The notes below the pieces were generated by a model, which saw only the letters and a program-made list of their open reading frames with translations, was not told where the DNA came from and did not search any database. 60,600 nucleotides of DNA from an uncultured Arenicella sp. (GTDB lineage Bacteria; Pseudomonadota; Gammaproteobacteria; Arenicellales; Arenicellaceae), in contig CALIVT010000017.1 of assembly GCA_938048185.1 (NCBI GenBank), forward strand, positions 1 through 60,600. The letters are read 5' to 3'. Shown piece after piece: positions 1-8,776 of this stretch. Position 1 is the first letter of the stretch. Each line of letters starts with the position of its first letter. The translations under genes and the position numbers were made by a program.

Positions 1-1
1 C

Positions 2-169
2 GGTGCGTGTGAGTTGCCTGAAGGTGTTGAAATGGTAATGCCGGGTGACAACATCAAGATGAACGTTGTTTTGATTGCACCAATCGCGATGGAAGAAGGT
101 CTTCGTTTTGCTATTCGTGAAGGCGGCCGCACAGTTGGTGCTGGCGTTGTTGCGAAGATTAATGACTAA
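2..169 (+). CDS. tuf: Elongation factor Tu, C-terminal fragment
   Basis: This is the last 55 codons of EF-Tu, the GTPase that brings aminoacyl-tRNA to the ribosome. The reading frame is open from base 2 and ends in TAA at 167-169. It contains the domain III segment with [10 protein letters not shown] and the family C-terminus [10 protein letters not shown] followed by VVAKIND. The gene is cut by the window edge, so its start and GTPase domain are not visible. It is followed by its own perfect terminator hairpin at 233-263, then tRNA-Trp and secE, the usual gammaproteobacterial tufB context. Confidence 0.97.
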   Translation, partial: GACELPEGVEMVMPGDNIKMNVVLIAPIAMEEGLRFAIREGGRTVGAGVVAKIND

Positions 170-232
170 TTCGCATTAATTGGCAAAAGAAAGTTTATTT
201 GTAATAAGCTCTGTTTAGGGCTAGATAAACTC

Positions 233-263
233 GGTGCGCTAATGTATATTAGCGCACCTTTTT
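233..263 (+). terminator. Rho-independent terminator after tuf
   Basis: A perfect 11-bp stem, GGTGCGCTAAT (233-243) with ATTAGCGCACC (248-258), closes a GTAT loop and is followed by five T residues. It lies 64 bases after the tuf stop and 60 bases before tRNA-Trp. This suggests that most tuf transcripts end here and that tRNA-Trp and secE need their own promoter or read-through. Confidence 0.9.
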
Positions 264-322
264 GCGTATATAGAGTCTACAAATACGGTCTAATAGACTG
301 ATTTTTAAGCAAGTTTTAGTTT

Positions 323-398
323 AGGCCAGTAGCTCAATTGGCAGAGCGACGGTCTCCAAAACCGTAGGTTGGGGGTTCGATTCCCTCCTGGCCTGCCA
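323..398 (+). tRNA. trpT: tRNA-Trp (anticodon CCA)
   Basis: A 76-nt cloverleaf. The acceptor strand AGGCCAG pairs with CTGGCCT and an encoded GCCA end follows. The D arm lies in AGCTCAATTGGCAGAGC, the anticodon stem ACGGT/ACCGT holds loop CTCCAAA with anticodon CCA at 356-358, and the T arm contains GGTTCGATTCC. It decodes UGG. Its position between tuf and secE is the conserved gammaproteobacterial location. Confidence 0.97.
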
Positions 399-469
399 CT
401 AAATTAAATAATTGTTCAGAATGATGTTGAATTAGAGCGGCTTGGTCGCACTTTTTATATATGGCTCAA

Positions 470-649
470 GGCTGTTTATAAGCTCAGGGCTGTTTATAAG
501 CTCAAGGCTGTTTATAAGCTCAAGGCTGTTTATAAGCTCAAGGCTGTTTATAAGCTCAAGGCTGTTTATAAGCTCAAGGCTGTTTGTAAGCTCAGGGCTG
601 TTTATAAGCTCAGGGCTGTTTATAAGCTCATGGCTGCTTTCAGTCTCGG
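470..649 (+). repeat. Tandem 18-bp repeat array between tRNA-Trp and secE
   Basis: Nine head-to-tail copies of GGCTGTTTATAAGCTCAA (470-631) are followed by a decayed tenth copy (632-649). Copies differ only at one internal base (unit 7, GTTTGTAAG) and at the last base (A, G or T). Part of a decayed unit can be seen just upstream. The 18-bp period keeps frames open and creates a spurious ORF of LFISSR repeats, but that ORF has no convincing ribosome site or codon signature. The array sits in the leader of the secE-nusG transcript, 60 bases before the secE start, and looks like a slippage-prone minisatellite. Confidence 0.93.
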
Positions 650-709
650 GGTCGATTAAAGCTTAAGGCTATTGTAAGAAGCGCAAACTAGAGAAAAAAG
701 AGAGAATTG

Positions 710-1075
710 ATGATCGATATAGTCAAATTAACCAGCGCCGCAATTGTTGTAGTTGTGGGTGCTTATGGTTACTACGAACTGCCGGCTCTTATGGGGCAAG
801 ACGTGTCTATTTTGATGCGTGTAGGCTTGTTGTTAGTGTCTCTGGTTGTAGCCGCCGGCATTGCCGCTACCTCTACGCAAGGTGCATCCTTGATTGAATT
901 CTCTAAAGGTTCGCGCACCGAATTACGAAAAATGGTTTGGCCAACACGGCCTGAGACTATCCAGACCACCATGATTGTGTTGGTGATGGTGGTGATCATA
1001 GCAATCTTTCTTTGGTTGATTGATATGGCTGTGTTTGAAGTTATCTATGACCTTTTACTTGGTGTCGATAGCTAA
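710..1075 (+). CDS. secE: Preprotein translocase subunit SecE
   Basis: SecE is the small essential clamp subunit of the SecYEG channel in the inner membrane. The 121-residue product has three predicted membrane segments (about residues 5-25, 35-55 and 85-110), the longer enterobacterial type rather than the single-span type. The conserved amphipathic hinge is visible before the last span: EFSKGSRTELRKMVWPTRPE. ATG at 710 is chosen; a TTG codon directly before it (707) is in frame but less likely. nusG follows after 42 bases, the conserved secE-nusG pair. Confidence 0.96.
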   Translation: MIDIVKLTSAAIVVVVGAYGYYELPALMGQDVSILMRVGLLLVSLVVAAGIAATSTQGASLIEFSKGSRTELRKMVWPTRPETIQTTMIVLVMVVIIAIFLWLIDMAVFEVIYDLLLGVDS

Positions 1076-1117
1076 CGTGTTCGTTATTCAATAATTAGGT
1101 TAACAAGGTAATACGCA

Positions 1118-1702
1118 ATGTCTGAAAACGTGACTCCAGAGCAAGGTCTAGAAGCAACTGCTGAAGGCCCGAAAATGCGGTGGTATGTGGTTCAAGCGTT
1201 CTCAAACTATGAGAAGCGCGTCAAGCTAACCCTTGAAGAAGCCATTGCTCGTCTTGGTATGCAAGATTTGTTTGGTGAGATTTTAGTTCCAACCGAAGAA
1301 GTGGTTGAGATGAAAGCTGGCCAAAAACGTACCAGTGAACGTAAGTTCTACCCCGGTTACGTATTAGTACAAATGGTGATGAATGATGAAACCTGGCATT
1401 TGGTGAAAAGTACGCCGCGTGTATCTGGTTTCATTGGTGGCAAAGCCTCTGACCCAACACCATTAACCGATAAAGAAGCAATGGGTATCTTGCAACAAGT
1501 GCAAGACGGTACTGACGCACCACGCCATAAGTTCTCTTTTGAGCCTGGCGAGTTAGTGCGTGTAACCGAAGGCCCGTTTGCCGATTTTAACGGTACGGTT
1601 GAAGACGTTAACTACGAAAAGTCGAAGTTACGTGTTGCGGTCTCTATTTTCGGCCGCTCCACACCGGTTGAATTAGATTTTGGTCAAGTAGAGAAAGGTT
1701 AG
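1118..1702 (+). CDS. nusG: Transcription termination/antitermination factor NusG
   Basis: NusG binds RNA polymerase through its N-terminal domain and Rho or ribosomal S10 through its KOW domain. The 194-residue product starts with a short acidic extension (about 18 residues) and then the family opening [15 protein letters not shown]. The NGN domain covers about residues 20-125 and the KOW domain about 138-194 ([19 protein letters not shown]). It is slightly longer than the 181-residue E. coli protein because of the N-terminal extension. An AAGG Shine-Dalgarno sequence lies about 10 bases before the ATG. Confidence 0.97.
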   Translation: MSENVTPEQGLEATAEGPKMRWYVVQAFSNYEKRVKLTLEEAIARLGMQDLFGEILVPTEEVVEMKAGQKRTSERKFYPGYVLVQMVMNDETWHLVKSTPRVSGFIGGKASDPTPLTDKEAMGILQQVQDGTDAPRHKFSFEPGELVRVTEGPFADFNGTVEDVNYEKSKLRVAVSIFGRSTPVELDFGQVEKG

Positions 1703-1954
1703 TTCTGGCCCTGCTGGCATCACTGCTCACCTTAGAGTGGCAGATGAAGTGAATGGCAGAGGCAGTAAAGGTAAAGATTTATAGTAATTAATCGCTAGCG
1801 AGACTTAAATTACCGGGGCTTGCCACGGCTTAGGTTTTGCTAGCAAACGATATTCTTCGCTATGTATGGCGTGGGGTTTCATTTAATCGGGGAGTTTGTA
1901 ACCCAAACGTTTGTACCCAAAAGTGGATAGTTTATTCTGTCTTGGAGTAAAAAA
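1703..1954 (+). promoter_or_regulatory. nusG-rplK intergenic region, probable rplKAJL promoter and leader
   Basis: This 252-base gap has no credible ORF. In enterobacteria this is where the L11 operon promoter and the L1 translational operator lie. A weak promoter-like match is TTGCTA (1837-1842), an 18-base spacer, and TATGTA (1861-1866). A purine- and G-rich stretch (GTGGGGTTTC, CGGGGAGTTTG) before rplK could fold as an L1 target, but I cannot establish that by eye. A TTGGAG Shine-Dalgarno sequence lies before the rplK ATG. Confidence 0.35.
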
Positions 1955-2386
1955 ATGGCTAAAAAAGTCGATGCTTTAATCAAGCTTCAAGTGCCCGCTG
2001 GTGGCGCTAACCCAAGTCCTCCTGTTGGTCCTGCTCTAGGTCAACACGGTGTCAATATCATGGAATTCTGTAAAGCCTTCAACGCCGCGACGGGCGAGAT
2101 GGAAAAAGGCTTACCTGTGCCTGTGGTAATCACCGTATATGCCGATAAGAGCTTTACTTACATCATGAAGACGCCACCTGCGTCTGTCTTGTTGAAGAAA
2201 GCCGCTGGCATTCAAAAAGGTTCTGGTGTTCCACACACCGACAAAGTGGGCAAAGTAACACGCGCTCAATTGGAAGAAATTGCCACTGTAAAAATGGCTG
2301 ACCTAAACGCCTACGATCTAGACCAAGCGGTAAAAATCATCGCCGGTTCTGCGCGTAGCATGGGCATTGAGACTGACGAGGTTTAA
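1955..2386 (+). CDS. rplK: 50S ribosomal protein L11
   Basis: L11 binds the GTPase-associated centre of 23S rRNA together with L10 and L12. The 143-residue product shows the flexible proline-rich N-terminal domain ([19 protein letters not shown]) and the rRNA-binding C-terminal domain with [11 protein letters not shown]. Its length matches the family (141-143). The start is fixed by TTGGAG about 8 bases upstream of ATG. rplA begins 2 bases after the stop, so the two are co-transcribed and probably translationally coupled, as in other bacteria. Confidence 0.98.
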   Translation: MAKKVDALIKLQVPAGGANPSPPVGPALGQHGVNIMEFCKAFNAATGEMEKGLPVPVVITVYADKSFTYIMKTPPASVLLKKAAGIQKGSGVPHTDKVGKVTRAQLEEIATVKMADLNAYDLDQAVKIIAGSARSMGIETDEV

Positions 2387-2388
2387 TC

Positions 2389-3087
2389 ATGGCTAAAGCA
2401 ACTAAAAGAATGAATGACGTTTCTGCGAAAGTAGAAGTCGACAAATTCTACGCGTTAACTGAAGTGTTCGCATTGGCGAAAGAAACAGCCTCTGCAAAGT
2501 TCGATGAGAGTGTAGATGTATCTATTAATCTTGGCATTGATGCGAAAAAATCCGATCAAGCGGTTCGCGGTGCGACTGTTTTGCCAAAAGGTACAGGTAA
2601 GACTGTACGTGTTGCCGTGTTCACTGATGGCGACAACATTGAGAAAGCAAAAGAAGCCGGTGCCGACATCGTTGGTATGGATGATCTGGCGGCTCAAGTT
2701 AAAAATGGCGAGATGGATTTTGATATTGTAATTGCCAGCCCTGACGCTATGCGCGTTGTTGGTCAATTAGGTCAAATCTTAGGTCCGCGCGGTCTTATGC
2801 CAAACCCGAAAACGGGCACGGTAGCCGCTGATGTTGCTACCGCGGTACGCAACGCCAAAGCCGGTCAAGTTCAATTCCGTATCGATAAAGCTGGCATTGT
2901 GCACAGCACTATTGGTAAAGCTTCGTTCTCAGCAGATGACTTGCATGAGAACTTTTTGGCTCTTTTAACCGCGCTGCATAAAGCAAAGCCAGCGACGGCA
3001 AAGGGTCAGTACTTTAAGCGAGTAGCTGTGTCCACCACCATGGGCCCGGGTATTCGTGTAGACAGACAAACGCTTCCCCAGCTTTAA
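2389..3087 (+). CDS. rplA: 50S ribosomal protein L1
   Basis: L1 forms the mobile stalk at the ribosomal E site and in related bacteria represses its own rplKA mRNA. The 232-residue product has the expected length, the motif [20 protein letters not shown] in the middle of the protein and the C-terminal TMGPGIRVD. The final residues (RQTLPQL) differ from the common enterobacterial ending but are at the usual place. It follows rplK by 2 bases and precedes a 317-base leader before rplJ. Confidence 0.98.
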   Translation: MAKATKRMNDVSAKVEVDKFYALTEVFALAKETASAKFDESVDVSINLGIDAKKSDQAVRGATVLPKGTGKTVRVAVFTDGDNIEKAKEAGADIVGMDDLAAQVKNGEMDFDIVIASPDAMRVVGQLGQILGPRGLMPNPKTGTVAADVATAVRNAKAGQVQFRIDKAGIVHSTIGKASFSADDLHENFLALLTALHKAKPATAKGQYFKRVAVSTTMGPGIRVDRQTLPQL

Positions 3088-3404
3088 TTTATAGCGGCGG
3101 CTTTTACTCTGACTCTTCGTTGTCGGCTTGTTCATGTGCGAGAGCACATTTCGTAAGCCGACACCTCGATTCAAAGCAAGATCCACCCGCTAAAATTCAA
3201 GCCGTTAAGTTTTTGTTTTTCTACATTGGGTGGTTACTAGTTGAGGTTTGATTGGTAACTGTGTCAAAGACCGTAGGTGGTTCAGCTTTTATAAGTTCTA
3301 AAGTTGAAACTTAATTGTCCTACGTAGATGGTTTCCCGAAGAATCAGTTTTTCATTTGTTTGTAATGCTGAATTTAGGGTGCCAAAACTGGAGGTAGCTC
3401 TTAT
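3088..3404 (+). promoter_or_regulatory. rplJ leader with L10 autoregulatory element
   Basis: This 317-base gap between rplA and rplJ is the place of the L10 leader, where L10-L12 binds its own mRNA to limit translation. The conserved pair of segments GTGTCAAAGACCGTAGGTGG (3261-3280) and CCTACGTAGATGGTTTCCCG (around 3319-3338) is present; CCGTAGG and CCTACGTAG can pair. Upstream is an independent hairpin, GTCGGCTT (3122-3129) with AAGCCGAC (3155-3162), enclosing TGTGC-GAGA-GCACA. It may be a processing or attenuation structure. GGAGG lies just before the rplJ ATG. Confidence 0.8.
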
Positions 3405-3929
3405 ATGAGCCTAAATCTTAGTCAAAAGAAACAGGTCGTTGAAGACGTCTCTGCCGTAGTTAGTAATGCGCAAGCAACCATTGTTGCTGAGTATCGCGGA
3501 ATGACTGTAGAACAAATGAAAGTTCTGCGCCGTGAAGCTCACGAAAATGGTGTGTACTTAAAAGTAGTGAAAAACACGCTTTTACGTCGTGCTGTGCAAG
3601 AAACCGAACATTCATGTTTGGACGAGTTATTAGTAGGTCCTTTGGCATTCGCTGCGTCGCAAGACCCAGTGGCTGTTGCTAAAGTACTTAATAAGTACGC
3701 GAAAGAATATGACGCCTTTGAAATCAAAGCAGGCTCTATGGCGGGCAAGCTTTTATCAGAAGGTGAGATCAAAGCACTAGCGCAACTTCCGAGTCGCGAT
3801 GAGTTGTTGGCCAAACTAATGGGCACTATGCAAGCGCCTGTTGCTAAGTTTGTACAAACGCTTAACGAGGTTCCAACCAAGTTCGTGCGTGGTTTGGCAG
3901 CAGTAAGAGACGCGCAAGAAGCGGCCTAG
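3405..3929 (+). CDS. rplJ: 50S ribosomal protein L10
   Basis: L10 anchors the L7/L12 dimers to 23S rRNA at the stalk base. The 174-residue product opens with LSQKKQVVEDVSAVVSNAQA and shows the family core EYRGMTVEQMKVLRREAHEN and KVVKNTLLRRA. The C-terminal helix that binds L12 dimers is present (VRGLAAVRDAQEAA). It is slightly longer than E. coli L10 (165). GGAGG about 8 bases upstream fixes the start. Expression is expected to be governed by the leader immediately upstream. Confidence 0.97.
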   Translation: MSLNLSQKKQVVEDVSAVVSNAQATIVAEYRGMTVEQMKVLRREAHENGVYLKVVKNTLLRRAVQETEHSCLDELLVGPLAFAASQDPVAVAKVLNKYAKEYDAFEIKAGSMAGKLLSEGEIKALAQLPSRDELLAKLMGTMQAPVAKFVQTLNEVPTKFVRGLAAVRDAQEAA

Positions 3930-4012
3930 GTCACTTCTGAAGCGGAACGTTTCAACCAGTTTTTACATTTTAATTTTTTTGAACCAAATGGTTCACTTTT
4001 GAGGTTTTACAA

Positions 4013-4381
4013 ATGAGTAAACAAGATATCTTAGACGCTATCGCGTCAATGTCAGTACTTGAGCTTTCTGAACTTATTACAGAAATGGAAGAGAAATTCG
4101 GCGTTTCTGCTGCCGCTGCCGCTGTTGCGGTTGCTGCTCCAGCTGGCGAAGCCGCTGCTGCTGAAGAGAAAGATGAGTTCGACGTAGTTCTTACCAGCTT
4201 CGGCGACAACAAAGTTGCTGTGATTAAAGCTGTTCGCGCTGCTACTGGCCTTGGCTTGAAAGAAGCTAAAGAAATGGTAGAAAGTGCTCCTGCTGCTTTG
4301 AAAGAAGCGGTAGCGAAGGGCGAAGCTGAAGAGCTTAAGAAGACTCTTGAAGAAGCCGGCGCTTCTATTGAGTTGAAATAA
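4013..4381 (+). CDS. rplL: 50S ribosomal protein L7/L12
   Basis: L7/L12 is the multi-copy stalk protein that recruits translation factors. The 122-residue product has the N-terminal dimerisation helices (residues 1-30), an alanine-rich hinge (about 34-52) and the C-terminal factor-binding domain with [20 protein letters not shown] and [12 protein letters not shown]. Its length matches the family. It follows rplJ by 83 bases, with a GAGGT Shine-Dalgarno sequence. A small inverted repeat, GAACC-AAAT-GGTTC (3981-3994), lies in the gap. Confidence 0.98.
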   Translation: MSKQDILDAIASMSVLELSELITEMEEKFGVSAAAAAVAVAAPAGEAAAAEEKDEFDVVLTSFGDNKVAVIKAVRAATGLGLKEAKEMVESAPAALKEAVAKGEAEELKKTLEEAGASIELK

Positions 4382-4650
4382 GAGATTGATCTCTCTTAAA
4401 GTGCTGCCGACGTTTAACGCGGCAGCTCTAAAACTAAAGTGTTGTTGCGCGGCTGACGTTGGCGGCCAACACCCCTTAAGCGGGATTTAGTGCTGAGGCT
4501 GATCGGTTTAGACCGATCGGCCTTAGTCCGCTTCTGAAGATTGTATTTTTTCTCGTCTTTCAGACACTGATATTGAATAAATTATCGGAACAGTCCAGTT
4601 AATATCCAGACTGAGAACTGTTCTAAGGCTTGTAAAATTAGAGGTTATCC
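4382..4650 (+). promoter_or_regulatory. rplL-rpoB intergenic region with several hairpins
   Basis: In enterobacteria this gap holds an attenuator and an RNase III site that lower rpoBC expression relative to rplJL. Four inverted repeats are visible here: GCTGCCG/CGGCAGC (4403-4409 with 4420-4426); GTGTTG/CAACAC (4439-4444 with 4467-4472); an 11-bp stem GGCTGATCGGT/ACCGATCGGCC with loop TTAG (4497-4522, one G-T pair); and GAACAGT/ACTGTTC (4588-4623) with an inner CAGT/ACTG, just before the rpoB ribosome site. The third is followed, after about 20 bases, by a run of T. Attenuator or processing roles are inferred from position. Confidence 0.6.
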
Positions 4651-7600
4651 ATGGGCTACTCTTTTACCGAAAAGAAGCGTTTACGTAAGAGTTTTTCAAA
4701 GCGTCCTGAAGGCGTTTTACCAATTCCTTACTTACTCCAGACTCAGTTAGAGTCTTACCGCAAGTTTCTACAAGCGGATGCTGATCCTGATGGTCGCATC
4801 GAGAAAGGCTTACAGGCAGCATTCAAGTCTGTTTTTCCGATAGAAAGTTTCAACGGCAGCGCTGCGCTTGAGTTCGTGAGCTATCGCTTGGGCGTGCCAC
4901 CGTTCGACGTACGAGAGTGCCAGCAGCGAGGTTTGATTTATGCTGCGCCTTTGCGCGTCAAAATGCGTTTGGTGATTTACAACAAAGAAGAAGGTAAATC
5001 GACCGGCGCCAAAGCCATTAAAGAAGTTAAAGAGCAAGAAGTCTATCTTGGCGATATGCCGTTGATGACCGACAATGGTACTTTCGTAATCAACGGCACC
5101 GAACGTGTAGTGGTTGCGCAATTGCACCGTTCGCCGGGCGTATTCTTTGACCATGACCGAGGTAAAACACACTCGTCTGGCAAACTATTATTCTCATCTC
5201 GAGTAATCCCTTACCGTGGTTCATGGTTGGATTTCGAGTTTGACCCTAAAGACCTATTGTTTATCCGTATTGACCGTCGCCGCAAGCTTGCCGCCACGAT
5301 TCTTTTGCGTGCATTGGGTTACAGTACTCAAGAAATTCTTGAGATGTTTTTCAACAACGACACGTTCAATGTATCGGCTAAAGCCGTTTCACTTGATCTT
5401 GTACCTTCGCGTTTGCGCGGTGAGCAACTTGCCTTTGACTTAGTCGACAAGAAAGGCAATGTCATGGTTGAAGCGGGTCGTCGCATTACAGCTCGCCATA
5501 TCCGCGAGATGGAAGAAGCTAAACTTAAGTCGATTGTTGTCCCTACCGAGTACTTCATAGGCCGCACCTTAGCGAAAGACATAGCAGATACTGAAACCGG
5601 TGAATTACTCGCTGAGGCAAACCAAGTGGTTACTGCCGAACTGACTGAAGAGTTCATCGAAAAAGGCTTGAAGAAAGTCGAAGTCATTTACACCAATGAC
5701 TTAGATGAAGGGCCATACGTATCCGAAACATTACGCACTGACCCGACCAATAGCGAACTTGAAGCGCAAGTTGAAATTTATCGCATGATGCGCCCGGGTG
5801 AACCACCAACAAAAGAAGCCGCGCAAGGCTTGTTTGCCAATATGTTCTTCAACCCAGACCGTTATGACTTGTCAACGGTCGGTCGTATGAAGTTTAACCG
5901 TCGCTTAAATCGTGAAGAAGATACTGGCGAAGGTATTTTGAGCAAAGAAGACATCATCGACGTGATGAAAACGTTGATCGATTTGAAAAACGGTAAAGGC
6001 GACATCGACGACATCGATAACTTAGGCAATCGTCGTGTTCGTTCAGTCGGTGAATTGGTAGAAAACCAATTCCGTGTTGGCTTGGTGCGCGTAGAGCGCG
6101 CTGTACGTGAGCGTTTAACCTTGGCAGAAGCCGAAGGCCTAACGCCACAAGATTTAATTAACGCTAAGCCTGTTTCAGCGGTCGTAAAAGAATTTTTTGG
6201 TTCATCGCAATTATCACAATTCATGGACCAAACTAACCCGCTGTCAGAAGTAACTCATAAACGTCGTGTCTCAGCCTTAGGCCCTGGTGGTTTAACGCGT
6301 GAGCGCGCCGGCTTTGAAGTGCGTGACGTGCACCCGACTCACTATGGTCGTGTTTGCCCGATTGAAACTCCAGAGGGTCCAAACATTGGTTTGATTAACT
6401 CTTTGGCGGTTTACGCGCGTACCAATGATTATGGTTTCTTAGAAACGCCATACTTGAAAGTTGTGAAAGGTAAAATGACCGAAGACGTTCATTACCTTTC
6501 TGCGATTGAAGAGCGTAAATTTGTAATCGCGCAAGCGAATGCCGAAGTGGACAAAAACGGTAAGCTAACAGATGAGTTGGTGAACTGTCGGCATCAAAAT
6601 GAATTTTCATTAGCGACACCAGATCAAGTGGAGTTTATTGATGTAGCACCGTCGCAAATTGTGTCGGTTGCCGCATCACTGATTCCATTTCTTGAGCACG
6701 ATGATGCGAACCGCGCATTGATGGGCTCGAACATGCAACGTCAAGCGGTACCGACTATTCGTAGTGAAAAGCCTCTTGTTGGTACGGGTATGGAACGTAC
6801 CGTTGCGGTGGATTCAGGGGTAGCGCTTACCGCTAAACGTGGCGGTCGAGTTGAGTCAGTTGACGCGGCGCGTATCGTGGTTCGTGTGCACGAAGACGAG
6901 GCCGCTGACGGTGATTCAGGTGTGGATATCTACAACCTAACTAAGTACACCCGTTCTAACCAAAACACCAACATCAATCAACGTCCATTAGTTCGCAACG
7001 GCGACACTATTGAACGTGGTGATGTATTAGCCGATGGCCCGTCAACGGACATGGGCGAATTGGCGCTGGGGCGCAACGTGTTGCTAGCGTTCATGCCTTG
7101 GAATGGATATAACTTTGAGGATTCAATTCTCATCTCTGAGAACTTGGTTAAAGAAGACGTTTACACCACGATTCACATTGAAGAACTAACCTGTGTTGCG
7201 CGCGACACGAAGTTAGGTTCTGAAGAAGTGACGCGTGATATTCCAAACGTTGGTGAGCACGCGCTTGGCCGTTTGGACGAAGCCGGTATTGTTTACGTTG
7301 GTGCCGAAGTTAAAGGTGGTGACATCTTAGTTGGTAAGGTCACGCCTAAAGGCGAGACTCAACTGACCCCAGAAGAAAAATTACTGCGTGCGATCTTCGG
7401 TGAGAAAGCCTCAGACGTAAAAGACACATCATTGCGCGTGCCTTCTTCAATGAAGGGCACGGTGATTGACGTGCAAGTATTTACCCGTGACGGTGTTGAG
7501 AAAGACACTCGCGCATTGGCTAACGAAGAATCAGAGCTTGCTAGCATTCGCAAAGACTTGAACGAGCAGTTCCGCATCGTTGAAGAAGATGCTTATGCGC

Positions 7601-8745
7601 GTATCGAAAAGCTGTTGAAGAACAAAGAAGTTGTTAAAGCACCTGACCTCAAGAAAGGTCAAAAAGTGACTGCGGCCTACTTAGAAGAAACTGATCGCAC
7701 CAAATGGTTCGAAATCAGCCTTACTAATGCTGCGGCCGCTGACAAGCTTGAGCAACTGCAAGATTCGTTAACTCAGCAACGTAAATACTTTGACGAGTTG
7801 TTTGACGAGAAACGCGGCAAATTAGAAGCCGGTGATGACTTAGCGCCTGGCGTATTGAAGATGGTTAAAGTCTTCGTTGCGGTTAAGCGCCGTCTACAGC
7901 CGGGTGATAAAATGGCGGGCCGTCATGGTAACAAAGGTGTTATCTCTAAGATTGTTCCAGTTGAAGACATGCCTTTCCAAGAAGATGGTACGACCGTTGA
8001 TATTGTGTTGAACCCATTAGGCGTTCCGTCACGTATGAACGTGGGCCAGGTTCTTGAGGTGCATCTAGGTTGGGCTGCGGCTGGGCTTGGTAAGAAAATT
8101 GACGAGATGCTTCGCAAAGAACGTTCTGCTAAAGAAGTTCGTGGTTTCCTCGACAAGGTCTATAACACCAGCGGTAAGTCTGAAGACTTGAAAGAGTTTG
8201 ATGATGAAGAAATCATGGAGATGGCCGGTAATTTACGCGGTGGTGTGCCAATGGCAACACCGGTATTTGATGGCGCGGCTGAAAGTGAAATTAAGGGCTT
8301 ATTAGAGCTCGCAGACCTACCACCATCTGGTCAAACCACCCTATATGACGGTCGTACCGGCGATAAGTTTGATCGTCCAGTTACGGTTGGTTACATGTAT
8401 GTATTGAAGTTGAATCACTTGATTGACGATAAGATGCACGCACGTTCAACGGGGCCATACAGCTTGATTACGCAACAGCCATTGGGCGGTAAAGCTCAGT
8501 TCGGCGGTCAGCGTTTTGGTGAAATGGAGGTGTGGGCACTAGAGGCCTACGGCGCTGCATACACCTTGCAAGAAATGTTGACGGTTAAATCCGATGACGT
8601 GAGCGGTCGTACTAAAATGTACGAAAACATTGTTAAGGGTAACTATCAGGTTGAAGCAAACATGCCTGAGTCGTTTAACGTACTTGTAAAAGAGATTCGG
8701 TCACTAGGCTTGAATATCGAACTACAAGAAGACGCGAAAAACTAA
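4651..8745 (+). CDS. rpoB: DNA-directed RNA polymerase subunit beta
   Basis: The catalytic beta subunit of RNA polymerase, 1364 residues (E. coli 1342). The N-terminus [15 protein letters not shown] is typical. The rifampicin-binding cluster reads [19 protein letters not shown] and [20 protein letters not shown], with the usual Asp, His, Arg and Ser positions of sensitive enzymes and one neutral-looking Thr after MDQ. The motifs [20 protein letters not shown] and [17 protein letters not shown] are intact, as is the C-terminal [18 protein letters not shown]. The start is preceded by AGAGG. rpoC follows after 31 bases. Confidence 0.99.
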   Translation: MGYSFTEKKRLRKSFSKRPEGVLPIPYLLQTQLESYRKFLQADADPDGRIEKGLQAAFKSVFPIESFNGSAALEFVSYRLGVPPFDVRECQQRGLIYAAPLRVKMRLVIYNKEEGKSTGAKAIKEVKEQEVYLGDMPLMTDNGTFVINGTERVVVAQLHRSPGVFFDHDRGKTHSSGKLLFSSRVIPYRGSWLDFEFDPKDLLFIRIDRRRKLAATILLRALGYSTQEILEMFFNNDTFNVSAKAVSLDLVPSRLRGEQLAFDLVDKKGNVMVEAGRRITARHIREMEEAKLKSIVVPTEYFIGRTLAKDIADTETGELLAEANQVVTAELTEEFIEKGLKKVEVIYTNDLDEGPYVSETLRTDPTNSELEAQVEIYRMMRPGEPPTKEAAQGLFANMFFNPDRYDLSTVGRMKFNRRLNREEDTGEGILSKEDIIDVMKTLIDLKNGKGDIDDIDNLGNRRVRSVGELVENQFRVGLVRVERAVRERLTLAEAEGLTPQDLINAKPVSAVVKEFFGSSQLSQFMDQTNPLSEVTHKRRVSALGPGGLTRERAGFEVRDVHPTHYGRVCPIETPEGPNIGLINSLAVYARTNDYGFLETPYLKVVKGKMTEDVHYLSAIEERKFVIAQANAEVDKNGKLTDELVNCRHQNEFSLATPDQVEFIDVAPSQIVSVAASLIPFLEHDDANRALMGSNMQRQAVPTIRSEKPLVGTGMERTVAVDSGVALTAKRGGRVESVDAARIVVRVHEDEAADGDSGVDIYNLTKYTRSNQNTNINQRPLVRNGDTIERGDVLADGPSTDMGELALGRNVLLAFMPWNGYNFEDSILISENLVKEDVYTTIHIEELTCVARDTKLGSEEVTRDIPNVGEHALGRLDEAGIVYVGAEVKGGDILVGKVTPKGETQLTPEEKLLRAIFGEKASDVKDTSLRVPSSMKGTVIDVQVFTRDGVEKDTRALANEESELASIRKDLNEQFRIVEEDAYARIEKLLKNKEVVKAPDLKKGQKVTAAYLEETDRTKWFEISLTNAAAADKLEQLQDSLTQQRKYFDELFDEKRGKLEAGDDLAPGVLKMVKVFVAVKRRLQPGDKMAGRHGNKGVISKIVPVEDMPFQEDGTTVDIVLNPLGVPSRMNVGQVLEVHLGWAAAGLGKKIDEMLRKERSAKEVRGFLDKVYNTSGKSEDLKEFDDEEIMEMAGNLRGGVPMATPVFDGAAESEIKGLLELADLPPSGQTTLYDGRTGDKFDRPVTVGYMYVLKLNHLIDDKMHARSTGPYSLITQQPLGGKAQFGGQRFGEMEVWALEAYGAAYTLQEMLTVKSDDVSGRTKMYENIVKGNYQVEANMPESFNVLVKEIRSLGLNIELQEDAKN

Positions 8746-8776
8746 GTTACTGACCAAATTAAACAGAGGCAAAACA

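Noticed and set aside
470-649. Possible CRISPR array
   Set aside because: The 18-bp units are directly adjacent with no unique spacers, and no cas gene is near.
442-666. ORF of 74 codons made of LFISSR/LFISSG repeats
   Set aside because: It is the translation of the 18-bp repeat array; it has no ribosome site and an alternative frame of the same array is also open.
5862-6224. Long antisense ORFs inside rpoB and rpoC (also 8980-9432, 12118-12456)
   Set aside because: They are shadows of conserved coding sequence and lack start signals and family features.
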